DNA from: Megamerina dolium
Lineage: Eukaryota > Arthropoda > Insecta > Diptera > Megamerinidae
DNA: 64,000 bases
Assembly: GCA_963854835.1 (NCBI GenBank)
Contig: OY978528.1
Span: 8,836,242 to 8,900,241 of the forward strand
Reading direction: 5' to 3'
The position numbers and the translations under genes were made by a program. This document shows, one piece after another, positions 48,561 through 60,809 of this stretch. The stretch's first letter is position 1, and the number at the start of each line of letters is the position of its first letter. A model generated the notes under the pieces. That model was not told where the DNA came from. It worked only from the letters and a program-made list of their open reading frames with translations, and did no database searches.

Positions 48561-49059
48561 GTTAACTCATGTTAGTGAGGAATTTTAAAATTGCTCATGT
48601 ATATTAAAGCAAAAAATAGATTAATATTTTATGACTTATACTTACGTTTAGAATAAAAAAGAAAAAAATCACAAGAAAGCATATTAAAAATTAATTAATA
48701 TGAGTATTTGAGATATTTTTAGCATTGGTTTTAATAAACCAATTAATTTACCATATCATCAGCTGGATATGATGGTGTCAGCCCAAAAAGAAGTCACCAT
48801 TTACCGGTTTTTTTTTTAATGGTCATCATTTTTCTTTGCCATATTTTTTTTTTTTATATACAAAATATATTGTTTAAATATTCTAATTTATAGTATATTT
48901 TGTTCTTAAGGTATGTTGCTTTAATTTTTAACTCTACCAATCGATTATTAATTTCATTATTAATTAATTAAAATTGTCATATTTCATACATGTGCGCATG
49001 TTTATTAATTAATTAATGTATTGAGAATAATTCCGTGACGTTCGTGCAAAACTATGCAT

Positions 49060-49093
<34 letters not shown>

Positions 49094-49841
49094 TATCAGC
49101 ATCATAATCACAATCATAAGATATTAGTTGTTTTACACTATATTTCAAGCAGTCAACCATACATTTATCTTATTATGTATGCGTTGTATGAAGGCACCAT
49201 AACGAATTTCTACACTTTCTTTAAGCAAAAAAAAACAAAATGAAGATATAAAAAAAAATATACAAAGACCAAAAAAATCACAACTCCAAAAAAAAAAAAG
49301 AAACCAAAAAAAAATTTCTAAATTCATTAAATGAATTGAACTTTCTTAATGAACAAGTGAATATAATAATGCTTAATGACAATGCTGGAATGTCATATGA
49401 AATCAGTTTATTTTGCATAAAAATTTACGTAGATAGTAGAAGACACCAAATAAGACAATCAAAAAAATGCTAAATTTCATTGCAAATTTTGTGCTACTTT
49501 TACACTTTTTACACTATTGCAAATTTTACAAAAAGCAAAGCAAGAAATTATTGCAAATAAAAAAATTCCAAAAAAAATATATATATAATAATATAAAAAA
49601 TACAACCAAATCACAATGCTTAAACATGATTTTTCGATCTTACAAAAATTCATTGTTAAAAATATTAAACAACAACAACATAATTACAACTACAGTAGTG
49701 CTAATATAATTTGTCACAAAAAAAAAAAAAACAAACAAATGCTGTTTGCAAATTAGGTACTAATAAAGTTTTTGTAAAAAATCAAAAAAAAAAAAAAATA
49801 ACAAAAAATCGCATATGAAGTTTTTATGCTTTGTGATCAAA
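48561..49841. other. AT-rich stretch with (CAT)n
   Basis: (TCA)n at about 49062-49093 and many A runs at 49225-49315 and 49720-49800. No gene is recognised. Confidence 0.55.
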
Positions 49842-49995
49842 AAGTTTCCGGAAACTTGAAATTATATCGAAATATATTTTTCAGACTTTATTTCAAAGTA
49901 ATACATCGCCCTCAAATTCAATTTCGCTGTTGTGCCAAAGTTTTTCCAATACTCGAAAGTAGGTCAAAATAGGTCTCAAAATAATTTCAGAATGA
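49842..49995 (-). pseudogene. Possible mariner/Tc1-type 3' end
   Basis: The minus strand reads KLWHNSEIEFEGDVLL before a stop near 49910. This resembles the (Y/E)FEGD..L ends of mariner-superfamily transposases. About 40 bp further lies AAGTTTCCGGAAACTT (49842-49857), a perfect 16 bp palindrome that could be the terminal repeat. The match is short and I cannot exclude coincidence. Confidence 0.35.
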
Positions 49996-50109
49996 CGTTT
50001 ACTTCATATGAAGTTTTGTAGATTTTATGATTTTTTCATATGATTATAATCTAGTTGGATTTTCGTTCAAGATTCTAGCAAAGTGTCATTAATTCCTGGT
50101 CTGGTGGTG

Positions 50110-50425
50110 TTTTCGCAAGGTAACTTGTCTAACTGCCTCAACCGGGTGGGGCTAACGCAATCCTTGTTGAACTCATCGCTGTCATGTAGTTTGTTCTGAG
50201 TGCTATGTGATGACACCTTTATTTGTTAATGAGAGGTAGTCATGTAGTGTGCTCTGCTTACTATGTGATGGCGCATTCATTATTAATGTGAGTCCTCCAT
50301 GTGGCGACCACCAGGCAACGTCCTCCTGGCATCAGCTGGGAGGCGGCTGAAGTGAGTGGTGAAAATCTCCTCGGTTAGAGGTTGTGCGTTTGGTTTGAGA
50401 CCCGCCACATAAAAAATCCCCCCCA
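50110..50425 (+). mobile_element. Probable 5' UTR of RTE-like LINE, with 58 bp tandem repeat
   Basis: GC-richer than its flanks and contiguous with the endonuclease relic that follows. TCATGTAGT(T/G)TG(T/C)TCTG starts at 50182 and 50240, and both units include CTATGTGATG. Tandem repeats in a 5' UTR often act as internal promoter modules in LINEs (family knowledge). The left boundary is uncertain. Confidence 0.6.
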
Positions 50426-50955
50426 GTGATTAATATAAATATACCTCGGAAACGGACTACTCCCTTTGTTGATGAGCCCCGCAAACGAAATAATGTCCAT
50501 GATTTACGGATATGCACCTGGAATGTCCGGTCTTTTTTAGGGAAGGGTGCCTCTATCCAGCTGGTTGATGTCCTCGAGAAATACAGGGCTGAAATCACCG
50601 CGCTCTCCAGGAAATGCGATGGACGGGACAGGGCTGCTCCAAAAGAGCGTCCTGTGATATATACTACAGTTGCCATGCTGAAAGGCACGAATTAGCAAGA
50701 GACTACGACACCTTGTCTCTCATGTCAAGCATGTGAACGAACGGCTGGCCATAATCCGCATTAGTGCAAAATTCTTCACCCTTATATGTGCCCACGCTCC
50801 GACGGATGAGAAGGACAAGGTCGTAAGCTGCTTTCAACGCCTGGAAGAAGCTTACGACCGCTGCCTCCGCCACGATAACAAAATCGTGCTTGGCGACTTT
50901 AATGCCAGTGTGGGCAAGGAAGGTACCTTTGGTCCAACTGTCGGAAAATTCAAAA
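50426..50955 (+). pseudogene. RTE-like LINE endonuclease domain, 3'-truncated
   Basis: LRICTWNVRSFLGKG (50502 onward) is motif I of apurinic-like LINE endonucleases (catalytic Asn in TWN). It is followed by LVDVLEKYRAEITAL, where the usual QE after AL is lost (ALSRKC). After a frameshift near 50690, VNERLAIIRISAKFFTLICA, HAPTDEKD, RLEEAYDRC and KIVLGDFNASVGKEG (Asp/Asn motif LGDFNA) continue to GPTVGKF near 50952. There homology stops abruptly. The last motif (SDH) and the whole reverse transcriptase are missing. The endonuclease nicks target DNA in intact elements; this copy is dead. It may be the same family as the C-terminus at 23.5 kb, but they do not overlap. Confidence 0.88.
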
Positions 50956-52788
50956 AAAGAGTTGCCAATGAGTTTTTACTATTACAGTTATCGCGCGAAA
51001 TTTGAATTCAAGGAAATTTAAGGAAACTTTTTGATTACAGTAAATACAGAAAATTTTTGTTTTTGCAGATTTTTATTTTTTTTTTTTTTTGTGCTAAAAT
51101 ATTGTAATTTAAAACATTGCCATACGGACGATAAGTACTAAAAAAAAAAAAAAGTATGCTGAAGAAGAAGAAGAGCTACAAGTACCTACTCTTACTCTCT
51201 CTTGCACTTCAATTATGTAAATATATACAAATCGTACATACTCGTGTTGTGTGACAAGAATTTGTAAACGCATATTGAAAATGTGAATGTACTTCATTGT
51301 ACATACAAATAAAGTATATATAGGTACCTACTTCTTTATAAGTATAAGTAGGCACATACAAATACATATGTAGTATGCATATTTATTGTATGAAATTTAA
51401 ATGGGAAATTCCATACAGAAAAACACTTGGCATATTTTTGTAAAATTTTTTTTTTTTTTTTACTTTGTCATTTTATTGTTTCATTTTATTATTGCTATTT
51501 TAATGTACCTACATACATTCAGAGACAAAGTGTGTGTATGTGGAGTAGATGTTTCACCACTCTACCTGTGTACTTGAGTACTCTAATAAAATATTTAACC
51601 TCAATTTTTTTATTTTTTTCTCCAAATATTTTTTAATTTTTTTTTTTTGTTTTTTTTAATTTTATTGATTTAATTTTTTTTTTTTTTTGTCTCTTTATGT
51701 TTTTGTTTCTTAATAAAATGTGAATTAAAAATACTTTCGAAAATATGCTTATTTATTGAATTTTTTTTTTTTTTTTTTCATCTACTTTTGCAATTCGATG
51801 CACATATAATTGTTAATAATTTGCTAAATTATTCATATAAAAAAAAAAATTAAATCAAAATACTATAAGGAAATATTTCAAGTTGAAAGCAAATTGAAAA
51901 TAATAAATCAAATAATTAAAAATAAATTATAAATATTTAAAATGATTTGCATATTAATGGTTTGTCGGAAAATTGAAGACGTATTTTGATAGTTGATCGA
52001 TAGTAGTTTTAAACTACTACCGTTATCGGAATCAGCTGAAGTGCTAGAGATTTTTGACAAACAACAGTTGAAACTGCATTTATAAAAAAGACAGACAATT
52101 CGAACGTATATCTCCACTTTGCCACATTATGACATATGACTTTATGCGACCTTGTGCTGTGCATCACTTAACTGTATCAACTTTGATTTCCGTTATATTT
52201 ATGTGTGAATTTTTGTCTTTAATCTGTATGTCCATATTTTTCATTCAGATTTGTTTTTTTTTTTTTTTGGAATATTAAAAAAAAAAACCAAATCATATAT
52301 GGCAATACAACTTTAATCAATTGCCATATTTGTATAACTCTATATATGGCATTAAATATAATAAAAATTATCATTAACACATTTGACCAAATTTATTTTT
52401 AAAAATAAATATTTTATTAAAATCGTATTCAATACGAAGATAAATATAAGCACATATACTAATAATAAACAATTATAATAAAAATTAGAATAAATAAATA
52501 TATAAATTCAAATTATAAATGACAATATAAAAGTATTACTAATACGGAAATTTTGTATATTTGAAAATATATGAATGTGAGTCAGTTAGCCAGACCCATT
52601 CAACCGGCCACATTGCATGTATGTGCAATATATTGGCTACAAAGTTCATATAAATACATGTTTCCTAGGTATGCCAAGTTTTGTGTATTTTGCATATCCC
52701 CCAATTTTTACTGTCCAAGTCGTAAAGCGACATATTATTAATAATAAAGTTTTCCTTGGATTAAATGCAATTAGAGTTAAAAAAAATT
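50956..52788. other. AT-rich stretch without recognisable gene
   Basis: T/A runs at 51070-51085, 51139-51154, 51447-51462 and 51758-51778. Nothing coding is supported. Confidence 0.55.
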
Positions 52789-53393
52789 AGGGATGTGCGA
52801 TTAATCATTTTTGAAAAAAATTTTGATAAATCAAAATATTCGTTTATTCAATTATTCTATTAATTACTTATTCGATTAATCGAAATTAAAATTATTTGAT
52901 TATTCGCAAATTAAAGTGAAAAACTAGTATTCTGTGATTAATCGTTTCTTAAAAAAATTTTTATAAATCCAAATATTCGATGAATGAATTAATTAATTCG
53001 ATTAATCGAAATTTTGATTCATTAAAAATTGATATTATTCGATTCTTCGGAATTTTGATTAATAAAAAATATTACTTTATTTTTATTTTTTTTTTTTTTT
53101 CTTACTTTTGGAAATTTTCTTTGGTAATACAATTTTTTAAATGCATTCTTCTATTCATAGCTTTGAAAAGCAACTGTGTACTTTGTATTGGAAAAAAATA
53201 TGATGAATATTTTGAATATTTTATTCGAAAAATTTCTTTCGGATTAATTCCTATTAATGGAATAATTTCAATATTTGAAGTTTCAAAATCATTATTATTG
53301 GAATAATTTCATATTTGATTTATTTTAAAATTCGATTACCGGAATATTTTGATAAATCGAAATTTTTGAACAAACGGTTAATCGCACATCCCT
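52789..53393. mobile_element. hAT-like MITE, 605 bp
   Basis: AGGGATGTGCGATTAATC at 52789 has an inverted partner GGTTAATCGCACATCCCT ending at 53393. Flanking octamers AAAAAATT and ACTAAATT match at 6 of 8 positions, consistent with a decayed 8 bp target duplication as made by hAT transposases. The interior is AT-rich and full of ATTCGATTAATCGAA-type palindromes (near 52868 and 53005) and near copies of the TIR sequence. The open frame at 52980-53306 is low-complexity, with no transposase motif. Confidence 0.65.
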
Positions 53394-53564
53394 ACTAAAT
53401 TCAATTTCGACTACGACAGCAAAAATGCCACAAATAATGGTGAAAAATGCATATTTAAATGGATTTTTGATAGCCAATATGGCATCCATTATTCACGCAA
53501 TTTTTTCAAACATAAAACTATAATGAAAATATCATTCAGATTGTGTAATGAATCGATGCAGTGA

Positions 53565-53975
53565 ATTGATGAACCTCTAGAATCATATTCGATATTTATG
53601 CTATAATTTTTAAAGTTGCTGCAATCTTTGAATGCCTCTCGGGTAATTCATTAAAAAAATTGCAAAATGTTCTTTAAATTTTTAGCAATTTTAGGCATAA
53701 TTGTAGAATTTGTGAGATAAAATCTGGAATAAGTTGTGCAGAGCATCTATTAAAATCTTTTTCAATCAAAAAATTATATTCTAAAACTACATCCAGTATT
53801 TTTACCAACATTTCTGGTGTTGATGCAATTTTTGGAGGTCTTTCAGGTGAATCGTACAATAATTTCTAATATTCTCTCATGTTCTTCAGCATGATTTTAA
53901 GATTTTTCTGATAAAATCTTAAATCAATGATGAAAATTGGCACAACCATGTTAGCTAATCCCATGATTTCATAGG
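53565..53975 (-). pseudogene. Unidentified coding-like relic with two related halves
   Basis: The minus frame reads GLANMVVPIFIIDLRFYQKN, LKIMLKNMREY, a stop, then (53859-53674) LLYDSPERPPKIASTPEMLV, KILDVVLEYNFLIEKDFNRC and SAQLIPDFISQILQLCLKLL. After another stop a second block, FFNELPERHSKIAATLKIIA, ISNMILE, resembles the first (SPERPPKIASTPEMLVKILD). The composition is protein-like and unlike the surrounding microsatellite frames, and stops are few. I do not recognise the family. It could be a processed host pseudogene, an internal exon pair, or a diverged transposon protein. Confidence 0.45.
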
Positions 53976-54699
53976 TAATATTTATTCTAGGTTCCCGGGA
54001 TCGGCAACACTAATACAACATATTGCAAATAACAGCAACAACGACTTCTTATTATGAGTATGCAATAAAAAGCATGTACATACTCACACACCGCACACAA
54101 TTGATTCAAAAATTCCCAACTTATGACCAATAACAGTAATGGTAACAAAACTAAAGCAAAAAAAATAAACAGTAACACATATGATGATTATGATGATGAT
54201 AATGATGATGATGATGTTGATGATACAGAAGAAAGAAAAAAACCATTAAGAAATTCATTATTGAAGAAGAAAAAGACAAAGAAGAAGAAGACTTCGAATG
54301 GAGGGGGGGAAAAAAAAGAAACCAAATGCAAAAGTAGCAGATGAAACAGTAAATGAATAAACTGAGAAATTGAAAAATGTGGAATGCTGCGTGTGAATGA
54401 GTGTTTTTAACAAAATTTACATTTTGATCAACAACACCAACAACAACAAGCAACAGTCAAATGCAACTGTCTGCAACGAAAATAGCAACATTCGTATTAA
54501 CAGCAACAACAATACTGACGAGACTCATACTACATATGTACTAACTACAATGATGTTCATGTTATACTATTTGTTGCTCTTATTTTTATTATAGTTGCTA
54601 TTGTTGTTATTGTTATTGTAGATGTTATTACTATTTTTTTTTTCTTTCGTTTTTTTTTTATTACCATCGAATGCAACACTCATTCAGACAACATCGTCG

Positions 54700-54736
<37 letters not shown>

Positions 54737-55699
54737 TATCATTATCATTTTTTTAACCTCAAGCAATATACTCGTACAAGCGCGAGTATGTATCATATGC
54801 ATAATTTTTTTCTTTTCTGAATGAATTTCTGTTATTTGAATTTTTTGTTTTTGTTTTTGGTTCTTCAATTTCAATTCTCTTTTTGAATTCGTCTTTGGAA
54901 AAATTCAAACCAATTCACATAAAATATATACCAACTACTACTTCCTTAAAACCATTTTGGCATCAAATTCCATCAAAGAGCAATGCAAAAAAAAAAATTA
55001 AAAATAAGAATGGAAAAATAGTTGAAAATAAAAAAAAAAAAAATTTAAAATAGTAAAAAATTGACTTAGATGTTTTTCCAAAAAAAAAAAAAATTAAAAA
55101 TTTTTTTTCTGAGTATAAATGTTAATTATTCAACTACTAGATATAGATATTCATAAATATTTTACGATTTATTTCGTGAGCACCCGCATAAAACGGGTTA
55201 ACTAGGTTATTCACAAGGTCTCCTAAAGTCATATAGTCGGATTTTAAATTGAATGAAAATGTGACCCAAACTCTCATAATGAGCAAGTGAAGCGAGTCAT
55301 AAATGGATCAAAATCTCTAATTTATTCTATGGTTTTTCATTTTATTTATTAATATAAATTTAGCATATATCTTAAAATCAAATACTTTTATAACTGTACC
55401 GATTACTTGAACTTTTAGTGACACTTGTAATACATTGTATGTCAAAATTAATAAACTCAAGATACATTGAACCCTTAGAGCTTATACTAAACCACCTTCG
55501 ATAAATCAACGATTTTCTAAAATCTCATATACAAACTGTTAATTTCGAAAATTAATATCGAATCTTCAATTTTGGTAATTATTTATCAGTGGCAAAGTGT
55601 CTCCAAAATGTTCGATGCTTTCGATCTTTAAATAATTCCCATGATAACAGATAAGCAATTTTAATATTTATGACAGTTAATACCAAAATTAACACATTG
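53976..55699. other. Microsatellite-rich AT stretch
   Basis: (GAT)n near 54181-54222, (AAG)n near 54261-54292, (CAT)n at about 54702-54738, and A runs at 54987-55100. Asp-, Lys- or Met-rich open frames here are products of these repeats. Confidence 0.6.
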
Positions 55700-56310
55700 A
55701 CTGACATTTATTGGTATCCATCCGGAAAATGATTTTGAAAAAAAAAAAATTATAAACTTCCCAGAATGAGCTAAAATATTCCGTAAATGAGTGACGAGAA
55801 TATGGCTTTGGTTTAGTGTATCACGCTTCCAGGGAATTCAATATCTCTTAAAACTGGTTTTTTTTTTCTCGCATGACAATCAAGAAGTTTAAAAAATTTA
55901 TTTTCAATTACCGGTTACTTTTATGTATTTTTGTTTTTCTCAATCACAATAAATAATTTGTGCAATTTTAACCAATGTATTGCACTTTACGAGTACTTGC
56001 TGACATTTCTGGGTGGATACCAAATCCATCTGGAAAGAGGTGATTTTGAAAAAAAAAAAATTGAAAACTTCCTAGATACTATTTATGAGTTAAGATATCC
56101 CGAAAATGGGGGCCGAGAATATGGTTCTGTTTCTTAAAACTGTTATTTTTTTTTGTCTCACATGACAGTCAAGAAGTTAAAATATTTATTTTCAAATACC
56201 GGTTACTTTTATGTATTTTTTTTCTCCATCACAAAAAAATAATTTGTGCAATTTTAACCAAAAAAAAAAAAAAATGTATTGCACTTTACGAGTACTTGCA
56301 CTTGCAATGT
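55700..56310. repeat. Tandem duplication, ~300-311 bp period
   Basis: TGATTTTGAAAAAAAAAAA occurs near 55730 and 56041. ACCGGTTACTTTTATGTATT follows in both (near 55911 and 56200), and TGTATTGCACTTTACGAGTA ends both (near 55975 and 56275). Differences are few and mostly indels in A/T runs. Confidence 0.92.
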
Positions 56311-57129
56311 CTACATACATACATGCACACTTATATGCAAATATATAAATACTACATAATCGTGTGTATACTATATACTTATATGATTTTTTTTTTCTAA
56401 AAATACCCTCGTATTTTGAACTCTATTGTCTGGCTTAAGTAATATCGATAGTTAATTTTTTTTTTTTTTTTGTAGGTATCTTTTAAAAAATTTTTTTTTA
56501 TTATTTTATACTATGGAAATAATATATAGTGTGTGTGTATTAGTAAATTGAATGCATTCTCTATACGGTGATACATATAATATATATATATATAGTTACC
56601 TCATATATGTATAAGACGCAGTGTTGCATGACATTAAGAGTAATGATAGTGGTAGTGATGGTGGTGGTGGTGATGGTGGGTGCTCTTGCATATGCATATG
56701 TGCATATAAACGAATATATACGCAATATAAGCAACTGAAAACAGTCGAAGAAATACATAATATGCAACAGTTAATATCTTAGACTATAATAAAACGAGTA
56801 TAGCAAAAAGTAATTGCTTTTTTTTTCATCTTATTTATAATAATTACAACATTCCAGTGGTAAGGGTGGATATTTGAAAAAATAGAATTTTTTTTTAGAA
56901 AAACGACAACAATCAAATTTATTATACGCACGCATATTGTCAAAGTAAAAGAAGGGAAAAAAAAACTCATACCCATACAATCATTATTAACGAATTTTAC
57001 TTAGGTTACTCATATATCCGTATTACATTACAATTTGCGGTTTCGTTTAAACTCATTTCTAAATTATGTGCAAAAGTAATTCAAGGTAATTTATAGATTG
57101 GTATACCATTAATCTAGCAGCAATAAATT
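56311..57129. other. AT-rich stretch with microsatellites
   Basis: A short (TA)n near 56578-56595 and a GTGGTG run near 56649-56680. No gene is recognised. Confidence 0.55.
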
Positions 57130-57570
57130 TAACAAATTTTTAAGTATGATTTTTCTGATAATTTTTCTGATGGTTGCCTCAATAATACATTAAAAGTAAT
57201 CATGTAACGATTATATGTATTCATTTACTCTATAAATATGCACATTCTATATTTAGTATATAATTGCAATTATCTAACAAATTTCCAGGATTTTTCTGAC
57301 AATTGTTCTTATGGTTGCCTCAATAATACATTAAAAGTAATCATGTAACGATTATATGAATACATTCATTTACTCTCTAAATATGCACATTCTATATTTA
57401 GTATATAATTGCAATTATTTAACAAATTTCCATTATTTTTTTTGACAATTTTTCTTATGGTTGCCTCAATATTACATTAAAAGTAATCATGTAACGATTA
57501 TATATATTCATTTACTCTCTAAATATGCACAATATTTAGTATATAATTGCAATTATCTAATAAATTTTCA
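57130..57570. repeat. Three-unit tandem repeat, ~141-146 bp period
   Basis: TGGTTGCCTCAATAATACAT starts near 57171, 57312 and (with one change) 57458. TTAAAAGTAATCATGTAACG and AGTATATAATTGCAATTAT follow in each. Units are highly similar, so the expansion is recent. Confidence 0.95.
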
Positions 57571-60517
57571 TGAATATACCACATTTGATTTTGAATTGAT
57601 TTATGCGCCAATAATATAATTTCGCTCTCATAAATTAACTTAATAAATTGCTGGAATTTATTTTCAAAGATTTTTTAGTATTGTTATTTATAGAAATTGA
57701 TTTATAAATTATGCATGATCTTTCAAATATTAGAATTTTAAAATTTTTGCTTCAATTTGTAGAGAGGTATCGTACATATAATAAATCTTAAAGGTTGTTA
57801 TATGATATCTACATAAATATTATTGTATAATTTTATTATATTGTGTGAAATAATTTATTCATTGAGTCTATATTTTATTCTGTATTTTATTGCACAACTT
57901 ATTTAGGAGTTTTATTTTATTTATTTTTTTTTTTTTTTTGTCAAAAATGCCAGTTTAAAAAATTTTTATTTTTGAAAGGTTTTTTTTTTTATGATATACC
58001 GCAATTTTTATTGTACTTGTTCACACAAATATTAATGCTATTTTATGTAGTTAAGTTTATTATTGTTATTATTATAATTATTCAACAATTATTAACATTT
58101 TATTTTTACTACAAGATTATTTATATTTTATTACCTTAAAATAATATAATCTTTACTTTTTTATGATCATATTTATATTAATTATTTTTCAAGTATCATC
58201 GCAAGAAAAAAATTGCACTAAAAATGAATGTATTTCGCATTAATTTAAATGCTCGAAAAATGCTAAAATATCCGCATAATAAAAAATGTTTTTTTTTTTT
58301 TGCATCCATGGCCATTTTGTTCTATAAATTTATTTTTTTTATTTTAAAATAATTTCGATATTGTTGCGAATGTAATTCGACATTAATGCATGACATTTTG
58401 GGCATTAATCTTTCATAATTATTTAATTACAACAAACTGGAAAGAACTCAATTGAATTTATATGAGTTTTTGATGTATAATTGATTCCTTATCGGTTTTC
58501 GATTAACGACCAACTTTTACGGTACATGTTTGGCCAATGTAGTGAGAGATTACAATCTAGCTTAGGTGGTTCAGGTGATGGCGATAGTGGCTCTGGGCAT
58601 ATGAAAGCTTCCACGTAAAAGCTTCGGAAAAAGCTCTGTGACCAAGCTCAGAAAAATATGATGTTACAAAATATTCTACCGTTCTGAATCGGTTAATATT
58701 TATAAGCAAGATAAATCAAAAGCTTATTCAGCGGCCATGAGGGACAACCATTTCATATATTTACTCGTTATAATAATTATTTTGAAAAATTGCATTATAT
58801 AAATTGCATTATATAAACAATATTTATTAATTTTAACTTGACTTCTCAATATTCTCTCCAATATATTTTTTAAGAAGAACACTTATACACTTTCAATTTT
58901 TATCAATTCTCTTGTAGTTTTGTTAATTCTCAATTTTTTCACTTTTTTTTCCATCTCTAAGCAATTTTTATCTTTATGATTGTATTCGTTTGTGTTATTT
59001 CTTATATCTATTTTAATAGACTTTAACCTTTGTTATTATTTGTGTTAATTGTTTATACAATTTACACATAACGTCAATGTTATGAGTGTCAGTAGAATTA
59101 TAAAATAAAATCATATTTAAAATTAGCAACTTGACTCATCAACACTATAGTGATATTCACAGTAAGATCGCGAAGTCGAAAAAAAAAGAAAAAGTTGTTG
59201 ATTTGTCTTGATCAGGACGCATTTCGCTTGTAACCTAAAAAAATAATTATAGTTGCAACAGAATCTTCCCCATTTGATCTACACTTATTTGCCCTCTATT
59301 TCTAATCCTTCTGCCTCGAAAATATGCAATTTTTATAAATTTCGATTCCACCAACCCCCATTAATTTTTACTATTTAACATTTTTCCTGAACATCCAATA
59401 CTCTTCAGCTTCATTCCTTATTCAGACTACAAAATTATTGTAAAAACTCCTTCAAATCGACACCTAGAGCAATAAAATCTAGATATTGCCCTCCATTAAT
59501 TCTTCTGTGTCCAACATTTCATTTAAAAATATTCCCGCCTTATCTCTGCCCCTTTCAATTTTATAAAAACAATACCGAACAACGTGAATACCTCTAATCT
59601 ATACAATTAATTGAAATTTTATGACTCGCATTATTTTTTTTTGCAATTACAATAACAAAATGCATAGTAAAATTCATAATAAAGAAATTATATGAAAAAA
59701 AAAATGCACAAATCAAATTTGACACTTTTATCAACAATAAAAATAATTAAAAATAATCGACATTGTAGCATGTACGTAGCATTGTGTTTGTATTAAATAC
59801 CAACGAGTATTTGTTTATTAAACAAAATGTGTAAATAATAATTGTAAATAAAATTTATATATATACAAATAATTACTAAATGCTAGACTGTATGTTGCCA
59901 GTTGTAAATATTATTGTTTATCTTGAAAACTTGCGATTATTTTTATTTATATAATAATTATATTGTTTTATTTGTTATGTTCGGTTTTTTATTTATTTTT
60001 CATTTTTTTTTAATTAATTTCAATAATTTTTTTTTGTTTTTTTTGCATTTACTCACGATTTGTTACGCTATTTTTTAGCATTTAATTAAATTTTATGATT
60101 TTGTGTAATATATACATTGTTTTGACAATGTTGCGCAACATCTATTGTATGTATACAGATTACATATGTATATGAAACATATGAAATGTTTCACTATTCA
60201 CTAGCCAAGCAACATCAGCGATCACAGCAATACAAGAAATTACAATTGATTTAACACGATATTATTATTATTAATTTTTTTTTTTTTTTTTTAATTTTTC
60301 AAGACCCAAGAAATTTCGTATTTGTTGTAAAGTGCACTAATTGTACTTGTGATCCTCAAGGATATTTAGTGATCATCTCATATCTATGATATATTTGTTA
60401 ATCTGGCATGTGTAAGACAGTCGAATGAAGTATTGTACGTGAATAAATATTGAAATTATATTTAAAGAGTCTTGGTCAAAATAGAGCAGAAAACATTGAA
60501 ACATAATGTATGCCTCC
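57571..60517. other. Long AT-rich stretch without recognisable gene
   Basis: Contains a single TTCGACATTAATGC word near 58377 (see the 6.3 kb cluster), a small GCATTATATAAATT duplication near 58792-58815, and a GC-richer segment at 58500-58690 that I cannot assign. 59270-59600 is C-rich on the + strand but shows no clear module structure. Confidence 0.5.
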
Positions 60518-60809
60518 ATACAAGCCTCCTAAAGAAGCTACCCTTCAATATCCCGCAATGCCTTTATGCTTATTAAATTTGGATAGTTTTGAAAAGGATC
60601 TACATACTTTCAACCGATCCCAAACATCTTCTTCTCTGAGTTTTATCACAGAGCTCTATTAGAAGCATCTACATTGTCATTATTTGTGTCGGAAGAATTG
60701 CCAATTGTTTCTCGTCGAATAGCACCGTTCAAAAGAAAAATGTTTACTATAATAAAAATGGCCCCTTATGACTCAGAGAATCATTACACTAATCACTGAG
60801 CTACGGCAC
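60518..60809 (-). mobile_element. tRNA-derived SINE, copy 3
   Basis: The minus-strand head near 60809 reads GTGCCGTAGCTCAGTGATTA, an A box with one or two changes from copy 1. The B box is eroded. The plus-strand reading shows TTTTATCACAGAGCTCT (copy 2: CTTTATCACAGAGTTCT), TCGGAAGAATTGCCAATTG (as in copy 1) and GCACCGTTCAAAAGAAAAAT. The most decayed of the three copies, but it retains the full length. Confidence 0.8.

Noticed and set aside
54123..54344. Asp/Lys-rich small open frame, resembling an acidic nuclear protein
   Set aside because: Encoded by (GAT)n and (AAG)n microsatellites; the opposite strand is also open.
59270..59600. Further copy of the ~140 bp modular array
   Set aside because: C-rich plus strand, but I could not find repeated cores at regular spacing.
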